Shown in pieces: positions 14,001-25,800 of a DNA stretch of 64,000 nt; position 1 is the stretch's first letter; every line of letters starts with the position of its first letter. The position numbers were made by a program, and so were the translations under genes. The DNA is from Ciona intestinalis (lineage: Eukaryota; Chordata; Ascidiacea; Phlebobranchia; Cionidae): the NCBI RefSeq assembly GCF_000224145.3, contig NC_020179.2, positions 3,127,885 through 3,191,884 of the forward strand. The letters are read 5' to 3'. The notes beneath the pieces are model-generated. The model was not told the origin of the DNA and made no database searches. It saw only the letters and a list, made by a program, of their open reading frames with translations.

Positions 14001-17000
14001 ACGAAGGATGAAAGCTTATAAACTTTTTGCTTCGCAATGTTTGTTTACACTGTGTAAACTAACTGATAAGCTAAAGAATGTATATAGTACAGTGGGGAAA
14101 ATGAGACATCTTTTTATTCTATTTCTCGTTCCATTTGGTAGTAAACAAAGAACAAAGAATTGTAAAAACGTATCCTCGCGACTTCCGTATAGACCGTTGT
14201 TAATTGTTAGAAACACGATCAGGATATTGGATTTTATGTGCTTTATGTTTGGATTTAGGTTCCCCCTCCCAACATACAATAAGTATAAGCCTTTGGGGAA
14301 TTATGTAGTTATCATTTACCTTGTCATGAACTTGTAATCTAGAGGGTAACCCTTCCCACCGACGCGCCCGAAAATCCACGACCCTTTCCTTGTGCTAAGA
14401 CACACCTATAGAGAAGTTCAAATAAAGTCATCAATTTTTGAACAAAAACCTGCATTTTGCATGCAAAGCGGGTAGTAGATTATATAAATTCACATGTCTT
14501 AAAAAGTGCATTTTTCACGAGTTATTTCAAGTTCACAAAACATATAGTAGGGTGGGGGAAGATGGGACAACTTCAGCATATAATATCCAAATATCCTGAT
14601 CGTTTTTTTTAACAATTAACNNNNNNNNNNNNNNNNNNNNNNNNNNNNNNNNNNNNNNNNNNNNNNNNNNTTATAACAAATTAAATCTAACAACATAATT
14701 ATCCACAAAATGCATAGGTGCTAATTCCTAAGCGAAAAAAAACGATTACTGTGTTGCAGGTTACTTGTATACAACTTCTTCAGTATAATCTATATAGTCT
14801 ATAATTTTTTATCCAGCCTATAGCGGTAACATAAAAACAGAAAATAAAATAAATAAAAATTTACATTTATGGTAACTCGTAATCTGGCACGAGGTTTATG
14901 AAACAAAACACCCGTGTCATAACCAAAGTTAGTATAGACGTTGGACACGACTGTCATTTGCCGGCCACGCCAAGATAGAGCAGTTTACATTCATTTACTC
15001 ATAGCAAGTTTTTGTGTATGACATACCTTTAAAAACTCTGGTCGCCCATCTTGACTGCATTTCAGCCAACGGGTTGACAGTTGCAAGAGCTTGTACGTGT
15101 CCAATCATACAAAGTGTGTTATGTTTCACTGATAGCGGCCACATCATTTGGTAAACGTCCGTTGATGTCTTATTTCGAAACTATTTGAATATTTCGTATA
15201 TTATTTATACCAGAATCAAGTACAAAACAGGTAATCGACAAAAATTGAAACCAACAAATTTGATTTTGTAAGATATGTTTTCGCCCAAAATGGCGCCATC
15301 AGTCTATTTTTAAATAGAAAGTTTTTAGTTTCGTTTTAACACGATAACTTACAGGTATACGCAGTGTGTGGTTACGTATACAGTTTAAACTGTGTAGTAA
15401 GTATCTGCTTTTTTAGTATATGTAAATATTATGCATGTTGCATTTTTTTATGAGAGTTATAATAATTTGCTAATTCTTGTTCAAATCCTAGTTTCTCGCT
15501 GTTTAAAACAACCCATATGCAGAACAGCTTACGTTGATTAGAGAGTCTTTCAAAAACGGGAAACTGAAAACATATCCCGTTGCGAACACCACAGCGTCTG
15601 CCTTCACTTCGGAGCCGTCAACGAAAACCACGGAATCTTCTTTAAACCGCTGAACGTTTGGTTTCATGGTGACTGATCCGTTTAAAATACGATCCGGTAG
15701 AGCTGAGGTTATCAGAGGATGCTGCAAAAAACAACAAGTAGCAATGAACTTATTTGCAACGGTATGTGTATTGCTTCGTTTAGTTATAAATATTCTTTGC
15801 ACAATTTTTTATTTTGTTTGATTTAGCGCAAATATTCTAAGAATACGATAGCACATAGCGTGATATTGTTAAACAAACATAAGAAGTTAAATTAATGTAT
15901 GTAAGAAAATGTAACTGCTTTAACCCACGTGCCTAGACAGTCGTTATAACACGGTTGTATACACCTCGTGTCAGCTTACGAGTAACCATGTATGTTACTT
16001 TGTGAGTTCTTATTTTTTATGTATGGCCGACAATCTAGACAACTCATTAGTGACCACTGGGTTGAAGCAATTGCCATTAAGTGTCTCGCCTAAGGACACA
16101 TACGTCCACAATGCTTTCCCACGTATGTTACTTAGGTTATATGTAATTTGTGTACTTGGTTTAAAGGGCCATTTTTTGGTTTGATTCCCCAGTTTGCATG
16201 ATCAAGTACACCGTTGAGTGAAGCCTCTAGTTCAGCTCTTGTGTAAGATTCCGGTAGAATAGACATTCTTAAAAGGTTGTATCTGAAACCAAATTTGCAC
16301 ATTATTGAGTGTATAATGATAAATGCATTTAAATTACTAGCAAAAATGAAAATAGCGTATAGGTTAAAACGAAGGATGAAAGCTTATAAACTTTTTGCTT
16401 CGCAATGTTTGTTTACACTGTGTAAACTAACTGATAAGCTAAAGAATGTATATAGTACAGTGGGGAAAATGAGACATCTTTTTATTCTATTTCTCGTTCC
16501 ATTTGGTAGTAAACAAAGAACAAAGAATTGTAAAAACGTATCCTCGCGACTTCCGTATAGACCGTTGTTAATTGTTAGAAACACGATCAGGATATTGGAT
16601 TTTATGTGCTTTATGTTTGGATTTAGGTTCCCCCTCCCAACATACAATAAGTATAAGCCTTTGGGGAATTATGTAGTTATCATTTACCTTGTCATGAACT
16701 TGTAATCTAGAGGGTAACCCTTCCCACCGACGCGACCGAAAATCCACGACCCTTTCCTTGTGCTAAGACACACCTATAGAGAAGTTCAAATAAAGTCATC
16801 AATTCTTGAACAAAAACCTGCATTTTGCATGCAAAGCGGGTAGTAGATTAAATAAATTCACATGTCTTAAAAAGTGCATTTTTCACGAGTTATTTCAAGT
16901 TCACAAAACATATAGTAGGGTGGGGGGAAGATGGGACAACTTCAGCATATAATATCCAAATATCCTGATCGTTTTTTTTAACAATTAACAACGGTCTATA

Positions 17001-20000
17001 GGAGTCGTGAGGATACAGTTCTATAATTCTTTGAATGTTCTTTGTTCGCTACCAAATGTGACGAGAAAATAGATTGAAAATGTGCCCCATCTTCCTCACC
17101 CTATGTAAGGCGTTATTTCAAATTAAAAAAAACATAATTTAACTTGCAAACCAGCTTTTGCGTTTTAACCAAACAGGTAAAGTTTTTATTTAGTGAGCAG
17201 CAATATTTGTGCTAAGCTAATAAAAAAATATTTTTGAGTGTCAGCAAAAAGTAATATTTTCCATAAGTGTTCAGTCGTGTGGTTACTTTCGTCCAACCTT
17301 TATCACAGCACGTATAGACGTTTGTACTTCAGACACCCTGTGTCTACTTTTTTTTATTCAAATATTTGCACATTAAATATGTGTATATCGCTTTAACAAT
17401 AGCCGTAACCACGAATGTTTAATATACACGTAAGGGAATCTTGGGTCAAAATTTTTGCCAAAGAGAATAATTTTTTTATTGGTCATATAAACACCGTAAA
17501 AGGCTTATTATACCCGCATGCATATTTATACGAGGTATATTCTGTTTCATTTTAATGTTAAGTCATTATATTGAAAACTTTATTTTGTTCATCGTTGATA
17601 TAAAAGAATTGCTGACTTTCTATTAGCTTTGCCGCCTGGACCGCAGTCTATAAATCCACATTTCTCTTTGACAAAGGCAGACATTGAATAAATAAATGTA
17701 ACTTGCTTTATCCTCGCCTGGTGGAAAAGCGAAAGTCGTTATAACAAAATTGTTCCGTTTCATACACCTCGTGCCAGCTTACAAGTTACCAAGTATGTTA
17801 CTTTGTGAATATTTTTTTTCATTTTTGTTTTGGGTATGGCTAATAATTTGGACAACCCATTAGAGACCACTGGGTTGCAGCAATTGCCGTTAAGTGTCTT
17901 CCCCAAGGACACATACGCCCACAATGCTAGCATCGAGAGCCGGAACCCAGCATTATCTCTGGGTTTGAGGCAGGCGCGCTAACCACTTTTCCACATCGCT
18001 GGCAGTTATAAAACTGACTTACAAAATTACCGCAGTTTTCAACTTACACGGTTTTATCTTTTAACAATTCCTTGACTTACCTTTGGACAGTGCCAACTCA
18101 GTTCGACAGCAATATCTGCCCCAGAGTTGCCCATTCCAACGACCACAACATTCTTATCTTCAAATCCTTTGAAATCGCGATAGTCTGTGCTATGCGTAAT
18201 TGGACCCTTGAATTTTTCGTAACCTGGCGAACATATAAAATAAAGATAAACTTAAATGTCCGCAGTTTATAATCTGTAATATTAAAACTGGAGTCTATTT
18301 ATATGAGTGACTGACGACGCCATTTAGGCGAAACATATAGTAAGGTGGGGGAAGATCGGACTGCGTTCTATTTCGTGTCCTATTTGGTAGTAAACAAAGA
18401 ACGTTCAAAGAATTATAAAACCGTATCATCACGACTCCCATAGACCGTTGTTAAATGTTTAAAACACGATCAGGATATTTGGATATTTTTTTTGTTAAAG
18501 ATGTCCCGTCTTACCCCAATCTACTATGTCTCTTTATATAATTTTTTTTGGTTTGGTTTTGTCTGTTATACGTATTTCGTAGCAGCAGAATCCATAGTCC
18601 GTATGCCCGAACTTTGTTTAACACGAACAATTGTTTTCGCTATAATTTTGTTTTACGTGATTTCTTTCCATGCATAGTAAATTTGTAATAGTACTGTGTA
18701 GTAAAATAGATACCGGTATATTTATATAGAACATATAACATCCCAGAGAATAGTCGCGAGCACGACTATGAAAGGGCATTTTTAAAGGTGAAAAACGCGA
18801 TTAGGATATATAGGAAATGAACTGCAGTCGTGTACAGTTGGCTACCCATGATTTCGTGCTTATTTAGCTACTTAGGTAAATATATCGCTATGACCTAATG
18901 TGTTTTTATAAGATTAATTCAAGTGAACTCAGGGCGCTGAGTTCAAAATAATTGTCCGGTAGCCATAAGCATGAAATCAACAATTAACACGAAATCGTGA
19001 ATAGCCTTTAGCGCGAAATCGTTAGAAACTTAGCAATATACACTATAATGTTGCTAAATGTGTTTCATTTTACCCTACAGTATTACAATTATTTCCGTGT
19101 GTGAACGTTTAAAAACTACCTGCGAATTCCGAGACCGGGAAATTCGGTACAGCGTGGTGTCCCACTGCTACCATTACACCGTTAAAAATCTCAGTTCTCT
19201 CTTTTTCCGTCTTAGAATTCTTGACCTTCAGCTCCCTGTATAGGAGTGTACAGTGGTTTATTTACAAGTTTATATTGCCCAAAGGCCTTTGCTCACCAAT
19301 TGCCCGTCTTAGAATAATCGTCGGCAAAATCACAGCTTAAGACTTCGGTGTGGAATTGAATATGTTTCAAAATCCCAAACCTGAAATATAATATAATATT
19401 ATTATAAGTACTTTTGCTTTGTTGAAATGTTTGATGTGTATTAAAATCTTAATACACGAATCTTTACACCTTTTTTAAAAAAGTGGTGAAAAAAATAGAT
19501 ACACCGTTAGCACATAATTGCATATCGTATGGTTACTAATTGTGATTTTAGCAAATAAAAACGCCATTTTAGGTCCGTATGAAACGGTTACCTAATTTTG
19601 TAAATATTCTTGTTTGCTACCAAATGGGACGGTAACATAGAATAAAAATTCAATTGAAAAAGGCGTAAATACCCCTAAAAATAAAGAGTTTATTTGCGCC
19701 GCATACGGTCTATAAAATTCGCTTATTTTTGGACAAGCGAAAAAATGCCCACAGCGCTTTATAAGGTGCATGGCAGACACGATTCTTTAAAAATATTAAC
19801 GCTTCAAGTAACTTGGAAAGTTAACCAGGGTCAAGTTAATGCAAAAAAAAACACGAGGCTTGCCTTTTCTCACGCGAGGCTACCTGTTAACTCTCATTTT
19901 TTTCGGCATGTAAAAAGTACTGCGGGGAGAAGACGGGTAACGTTAGCACATAAAAGTCTATGTTTCTTATACGTGTTTTTATAAATAACAACGCTCTTTT

Positions 20001-21306
20001 AAAGGCTTGGTGATACGGTTATATAATTCTGTAAATATTCTTTGTTAACAACCAATTGGCAAAATAATATTTAATGACAACATGGGTCATCTTACACCAC
20101 AACCTACTGTATACATACAGTAAGGTGGGGGAAGACAGAACAGTATTAGCACATGATATCCAAATATCCTGATCGGGTTTAAACAACTAACAACGGTCTA
20201 TGGGAGTCGTGAAGATACGGTTTTATAACTCTTTGAATGTTCTTTGTTTACTACAAAATGGGACAAGAAAATTAAAATAAAAGGTGTCTCATCTTTCCCC
20301 ACACTCTCATCTTCCCCCCAAGCTTGTCTCATCTTTCCCCAAGCCTTGCTTACCTTTCTGCATACATGCGGTAATACTTGAGCACATATGAGTTATGCAT
20401 GTAGTTGGCGTATTCTTTGGGCAGCGGAAAGTCAGAATAACTCATCATTTCTTTGCTTGTATTTACATGCGTGGAACGGTACACCGTAGCTCCATTCTTT
20501 TTGCTCTCTTCGAACCTCCAAAGACCTAAATTGGAAATACATTCTCCGTTTTCGAATATAGACTAAATAAGTATGTAAATATACTAGGGTGGGAAAGATG
20601 AGACATCCTTTTATGCTATTTTTTCGTCCAATTTGGTATAGTAAACAAAGAACATTCAAAGAATTTTTAAACCGTATCCTCACGACTCTATACACCGTTG
20701 TTAATTGTTTAAAACACGATTAAGATATTTGGATATAATGTGCTAAAGGTATCCTGTCTTTCCCCATCCTACTATATATAACGTTATAATTTTATACAGT
20801 AGAGCGTCGGTTTAAAGTCCCACGACACTTTATTATTTTAAGTTTAATAATATCTTTTTAAATTTTATATTTAGTTTAAAATATGTTCAAAGAATTGTAA
20901 TTGTTTTGCTGTTGATTTCCTTGCTGCGTTTTTTTAAACAACATGCTTTTGCTATCGTTATCGAAAAGATAAATGTAAATTATGTTATAGAAAGGTGGGG
21001 GGGAGATAGGACACCTTTTTATGCTATTGTTTTAAAACCGTATTTTCACGACTTCCATAGCGCGTTGCTAATTGTATAAAACCCAATCAGGATATTTGGA
21101 TAAAACGTGCTAAATGCGTCCCATATTACCCCACTATAAAATATATACATATGTTAAACTAAATGAAGTTAGATAACCGTCTTACCTCCGATGTCGTGAT
21201 TCTTTTCAAAACATATCGGCTCTAATCCATCTTCAAGGCAAACCTTGATAGCAGCCAACCCGCTCGCACCGCAACCAATGATAGCTATTCTTTTTCCCGA
21301 AGCCAT
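11100..21306 (-). CDS. Flavin-containing monooxygenase (FMO), 532 aa, with a duplicated exon block at an assembly gap
   Basis: Coding exons in order: 21186-21306, 20354-20525, 19297-19380, 19120-19235, 18081-18223, 16688-16773, 16156-16282, 15533-15721, 15027-15168, 11926-12029, 11724-11822 and 11100-11315. They join in phase to 1599 nt, the normal length for the family. FMOs oxygenate nitrogen and sulfur nucleophiles using NADPH and FAD in the ER membrane. The sequence shows the FAD motif IIGCGASG near the N terminus, the FMO signature [11 protein letters not shown], the NADPH motif GMGNSG, the FATGY motif and a C-terminal hydrophobic anchor ([18 protein letters not shown]). Second copies of exons 6-9 lie at 14320-14405, 13714-13840, 13038-13226 and 12529-12670. 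They differ only by synonymous changes, so only one set belongs in the transcript. No FMO number can be assigned, because vertebrate FMO1-5 arose by later duplications. Confidence 0.93.
11370..11563 (-). mobile_element. MITE family A, FMO last intron
   Basis: Intact. Its left end lies about 55 nt from the last FMO exon. Confidence 0.82.
12362..12500 (+). repeat. SINE 3' part, antisense in FMO intron 9
   Basis: Shows GGTAACTCGTAAGCTAGCAC and the usual 3' end. The allelic copy is at about 14865-15000. Confidence 0.7.
13405..13690 (-). repeat. SINE copy, FMO intron 7 (left allele block)
   Basis: Minus-strand copy with a partial head. The allelic copy at about 15895-16120 is shorter, because part of the sequence around 13640-13680 is absent there. 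Confidence 0.7.
14621..14670. other. Assembly gap (50 N) inside the FMO gene
   Basis: A run of exactly 50 N. The sequence just left of it recurs at about 16895-16988 and the sequence just right of it recurs at 12177, so the gap joins two versions of the same locus. Confidence 0.98.
14671..16988 (-). repeat. Right copy of the duplicated FMO exon 6-9 block
   Basis: Exon copies: 16688-16773, 16156-16282, 15533-15721 and 15027-15168. Compared with the left copy, three exon differences were found (in exons 6, 7 and 8) and all are synonymous (Gly, Leu and Ile codons). Exon 9 is identical. This is the pattern of two alleles. Confidence 0.92.
16911..17104 (-). mobile_element. MITE family A, FMO intron 5 (right allele block)
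   Basis: The allelic copy at 14542-14620 is cut by the gap after about 80 bp, so the duplicated block ends inside this element. Confidence 0.85.
17690..18003 (-). repeat. Full-length SINE, FMO intron 5
   Basis: Complete from the tRNA-like head (GTTAGCGCGCCTGCCTCAAA read on the minus strand) to the CATTTATTTATTC tail. It is sense to FMO but far from the next acceptor, unlike the SINEs in VPS11. Confidence 0.85.
18335..18527 (+). mobile_element. MITE family A, FMO intron 4
   Basis: Both ends present, with TATAGTAAGGTGGGG at the left. Confidence 0.82.
20116..20310 (-). mobile_element. MITE family A, FMO intron 2
   Basis: Lies immediately after a subfamily B copy (19917-20113), tail to head. 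Its right end, CATCTTTCCCC, is repeated twice more before exon 2. Confidence 0.82.
20580..20776 (+). mobile_element. MITE family A, FMO intron 1
   Basis: Intact. An internally deleted copy lies at 20985-21139 in the same intron. Confidence 0.82.
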
Positions 21307-21911
21307 ATTGAACTAGTACTGGACCTTGTGTACGCAAGGTGTTATATAAGGCCTATAAGAACTAAAGAACTAAAGAAAAAAAGCAAAGTTCGCTACGCGC
21401 GATTACTCGTGTTTGGTAGACATGAAATATCGCTTATCCATTGCTTCACTGCACACTTGAATGTTATGAAATCTGCTGATGCGTCCGCATTTATTTGCGT
21501 TTAAGATAAACGCATACGCTAACAAGTTTCCTGACTATGCAAGATCCACTTACATGTGCCGAATGACTAATTATTTTCAAATATGAGTTATATATAGCAC
21601 ATTGAACATATATATAATGTATCGTGAAATAATTGGCTTCTGGTTAAAAACAAATACAACTATTACAACCCCACTAGTGCCTACATATGGAGTCGAAGTC
21701 ATTTACCAAAACCAGCAACCTTATTTGTTCAGCGGGGCTATACACTATAACTTAATCATTTTCAAACAATGTTTTATTTAACTTTACACACAGATGAATT
21801 GATTTTTTACAAACCGCTAGATGGTGGTAGCGCACCGCACAACCCCTTAACGTCACACTGCAGCTGATTAAAATCGACTTTCCAATTTTTTATTCTGCTG
21901 CTGTTATTACG

Positions 21912-22155
21912 ATAGGCTTGCCGTAATTTTTGAGTAAACCGCATTTCGTAAATCTTAAAATTTGAATTTTTAAAACAAAGCGAGATCTAAATACATTCAG
22001 CATAGTTATAAATGATAAGATGGTCTCACTTGTGTCGGTATAGCGTTAGTAGGCGTATAAATACGTTTTGTTTGACCATTACAAAACTTGTAATCCATAA
22101 ACATAAGAGGTATGGCTATTCTAACCTTTCTATTCCATGCAAGTTAGATGTATTT
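21912..22155 (-). repeat. Inverse copy of the 3614-3855 block, upstream of FMO
   Basis: Read on the minus strand, this block follows 3614-3855 closely and lies about 600-850 bp upstream of the FMO start codon. Relative to its downstream gene it therefore has the same orientation as the copy upstream of the LamG gene. Confidence 0.7.
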
Positions 22156-22451
22156 TTGCCTAATGCCAAAAGTAAAGCTATACTACACTAAACAATTTTT
22201 AGTGTACTATAGTGAAGCTTGTTTCTATTATATAGTAAGTAGAGCTGAGCTGCCTAGCGAAAAAAAAATTGCATTGCACAGATATACAATTCAATCTTCT
22301 TTATTATTTGTAATGGTATTTTTAATGATCTTAAAATTTTAGTGAATAGAAAATGCTAATGTATAGGATGGTCCAAGTTTATATGTTGTTGGCCTAAAAG
22401 GTTTATTTTTTTATACTGGCATAGACAATTATACCCAAAGCCGAAGTGCGT

Positions 22452-22656
22452 ACAGTATGGTGGAGAAAAATGAGACACCTATATTTATTCTATTTTCACG
22501 TCCTATTTGGTAGTAAGCAAAGAACATTTAAATAATTGTAAATCTATATCCTCACGAGTCACGACTCCCATAGACCGTTGTTAATTGTTTAAAACACGAT
22601 CAGAATATTTGGATATTTAGTGCCAAAGGTGTCCACTCTTCCCCCACCCTACTATA
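22452..22656 (+). mobile_element. MITE family A, between FMO and the CUB gene
   Basis: Intact, about 210 bp from the CUB stop codon, with a short internal duplication CACGAGTCACGACTCC. Confidence 0.82.
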
Positions 22657-22866
22657 CATTAAAACAAGCACCACCAAAAGCAGATGAGCGGACTTTTAGC
22701 TTATGTACATAATTTATGCAGACTTTTAACATCCAGTCACATTAATACGAGTTCTTTAGTTCATATAAATCGTTTAAACTGGAAAACAGACATTACCATA
22801 ATCTGAAACAGTCAATAGGATGATATAACAGACTTCGTGATTGATGTTAATATAAAACACTTCATT

Positions 22867-25800
22867 CTAGCCTACTCTTGATGGAGTGCGCGTATAAAGC
22901 TGGTAACTAGCTTTGAACCCAAGATTTTGAATGCTGCTATCGGTTTGTAATACCATGGTAACAGCGCTTCGTCCGTTAATGCAGAAGGTATAGTAATGGG
23001 TTCCAGTTATTGAGATCAGCCTTCGAAATAATGCACTTGGCCCGTTGTAAACCTGCATAAAGAATGAATGAATGTAACTTACTTTATCCTCGCCTGGTCG
23101 GAAAACGACAGTCGTTAAACACGGGTGTTCTGTTTCATACACCGCGTTCCAGCTTATGAGTTACCAAGTATGTTACTTTGTGGGTGATTATCTTTAGTAT
23201 CTTTTAAAAACTACACAGTACAAATGAATGAAGGAGCCTATTATACCTGTGGCGGAGACTTTTCAGTATAGCACGGGTGCTCTGTTTCATTCACCTCGTG
23301 CCCGCTTACGAATTACCACGTACAATAACATCGTTACCTTCAAAGAATCAGCATAATGGCCTTCAAGATTTATAGACAAGAGACACACTCGAATATTTTT
23401 CGAAGGATTTGTACTAAACACCCATGTGCAATTAGAGTTACTGGGATAAAGTCCGACCCCCCAATTCTGACTGGTGATATAACGGGGCGTGTTTGTGGGC
23501 GTCAACCTTCCCCCGCAAGATGACGTAACTTGATTTCCTTTAGAAAAAAAAAAGTTTTATGCAAATGGCAAAATGACTGAATTTTCGTTTAAAATTAATT
23601 GATGAAAAAATCTATGTGTTAGAGGCAGGCGCGCTAACCACTCCCATATAGGTAGAAACATAAGTAGAAACGCCATCAAGTGTAAAGACTTCTATATATA
23701 TATAGTAGGATGGGGAAAAATTTGACACTTTTAGCACATAATATCCCGATCTTGTTTTAAACAATTAACAACGGTCTATGAAAGTCGTGAGGGTACGGTT
23801 TCATAATTCTTTGAATGTTCTTTGTTTGTTATCAAACGGGGCGAGAAAAATAATGAAAATGTGTCCCATGCTCCCTAATTACCACATTACATATATATAT
23901 ATATATATATATACGTTAGTTTAGTTAAGGTATGTTTAAATACCTCCTTCCACTTCATAGTAAGCCCTGAACCCTCTGCCTCTTATAATATGGTTGCTTG
24001 TAAATTGAAAACTGATGGTGTTACCAGTAGATACATATTGGTAAACTTGGGTATGCCGAATTCCGGTGATTATGGCAAGTTTTGGCGAAGTCAGCGTGTT
24101 TCCGTTCCTCACCTTTTAAATGGGATTTTATTTAGTCGTAATTACTACTCCTATATATTAATAGGGCGGGGAAAGACGGGACACCTTTGGAACAAAATAT
24201 CCAAATATCATGACCGTGTTTTGAATAAATAACAATGGACTATGGGAGTCGTAAGGATATGGTTTTATAATTCTTTGAATTTTCTTTGTTTGCTACCAAA
24301 TAGAACGTAAAAATAAAATAAAAATGTATCCCATCTTTCTTCACCCTATACTGTATAGTAGGATGGGGAAAGATAGGACACCTTTAGCACACAATATCCA
24401 AATATCCTGATCGTGTTTTAAACTACTAACAGTGGTTTGTAAAAGCTGTGAGAATACGGCTTTATAATTATTTAAATTTTCTTAGTTTACCACCATATGT
24501 GACGGGAAATTAGAATGAAAAAGTGTCCCATTCTCGAGTGGCCGGAAAACGTTGTTATAGCAAGGGTGTTCTGTTTCATACACCTCGTGCCAACTTAGGA
24601 GTTACCATGTATGTTACTTTGTGGGTGATTATTATTATTATGCCAAATGCAGCACTTACTACGATGAAATCCCTGTTGGTTTCGATGTGAACGTAACCGA
24701 ACCACAGCTTGACTTGTCTTCCGGTTGGTGCCGTGAAAACATACAAGCAATTGAGGTCCGAGGCATAACCACGGGGGAAATTTGGAGACGTCACATTCTC
24801 ATGGCCGATTAAAGGCGCGGTATATGTGCCCCCGCATTCTGAAAAGAACGGTTGATGAATGAATGAATGAATGAATGAATGAATGAATGAACGAATGCGT
24901 TGCGGGGAAATGATAGTCGTCCACGCGTGGCGGGGAAAGAATAGTCGCTATAACACGGGTGCTATGTTTCATACCCCTCGTGCCAGCTTACCGAGTTACC
25001 AAGTATATTACTTTGTGGGTGATTATTTTTTTGTTAGTATTATGAGACAAAGTTAATATTTTATTCCCCTTTCTTTACATTTGTTGGTAAACAAAGAATA
25101 TTTACGCAAATATATAACCGTATCTAGTTATAAAAGATCGTTTTTAACTGTTCAAAATACGATTAGGAAATGTGTAATTTTTGTGCTAACAGCGTCCCAT
25201 CTTACCCCACACTACACACATATATGATTGCGTTAGATAAACCACAGCGTCGTTTCGAAATATTGAAACTCAAATACATGAACAGTTACTTACCGGTTGG
25301 GGGTGGGGCTGTTGTAGGTCTCCCTGGTCGTTTCGTTACTGTAAAATTTAGCAAGATATTTAATTACTTTGTTGTAAGACCTGCGTGTCGATATCTATAC
25401 TTGTGCTTCTACACAAAAACTGAATGGCTGTATCGGACGTGCTTAAATAATTCGTTATAGCGAGCGTTTACTAAAAGATTTTTTCCATTCGCGCCGTTGT
25501 ATAAATTATCGCGAGTGCCTCTATAGCCTAAAAAGTGGTTACTAGTGCGAGGCTCGAAGGTGCTGCCATTTTGGGCGTATATGTGTTCCTAGGCAAGACA
25601 ATTAACGGCAATTGCTCCAACCTGAAACTAATAGGTTGTCTAAATTGACAGCCAAATATACGTTAAAATAAAATAAATAAATTCCAAATGAGAAACTTCA
25701 AACCAGTTATATTTTAACGGCTGTCATTCAATTTTTTTACTTTCCCTTTTTTATATTAATTATTCAACTTTCGTTGTCGTACATGAATAGGTAAATTTAC

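Larger units (their letters stand above)
12177..14620 (-). repeat. Left copy of the duplicated FMO exon 6-9 block
   Basis: Matches 14671-16988 almost base for base in exons, with several introns differing by indels. Exon copies: 14320-14405, 13714-13840, 13038-13226 and 12529-12670. Relative to the right copy this one carries an extra stretch of about 66 bp next to the exon 7 acceptor (about 13841-13906) and more SINE sequence near 13640-13680. The match stops exactly at the N run. Confidence 0.92.

Noticed and set aside
13852..14337. 161-codon open frame, repeated as 142 codons at 16277-16705
   Set aside because: It runs across a MITE and FMO exon 6 on the opposite strand. Its duplication only reflects the allele blocks.
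12177..16988. Functional tandem duplication of FMO exons 6-9 (mutually exclusive or repeated use)
   Set aside because: Exon 9 to exon 6 joining is out of phase, the exon differences are all synonymous, and the block ends coincide with an N run. Alleles explain it better.
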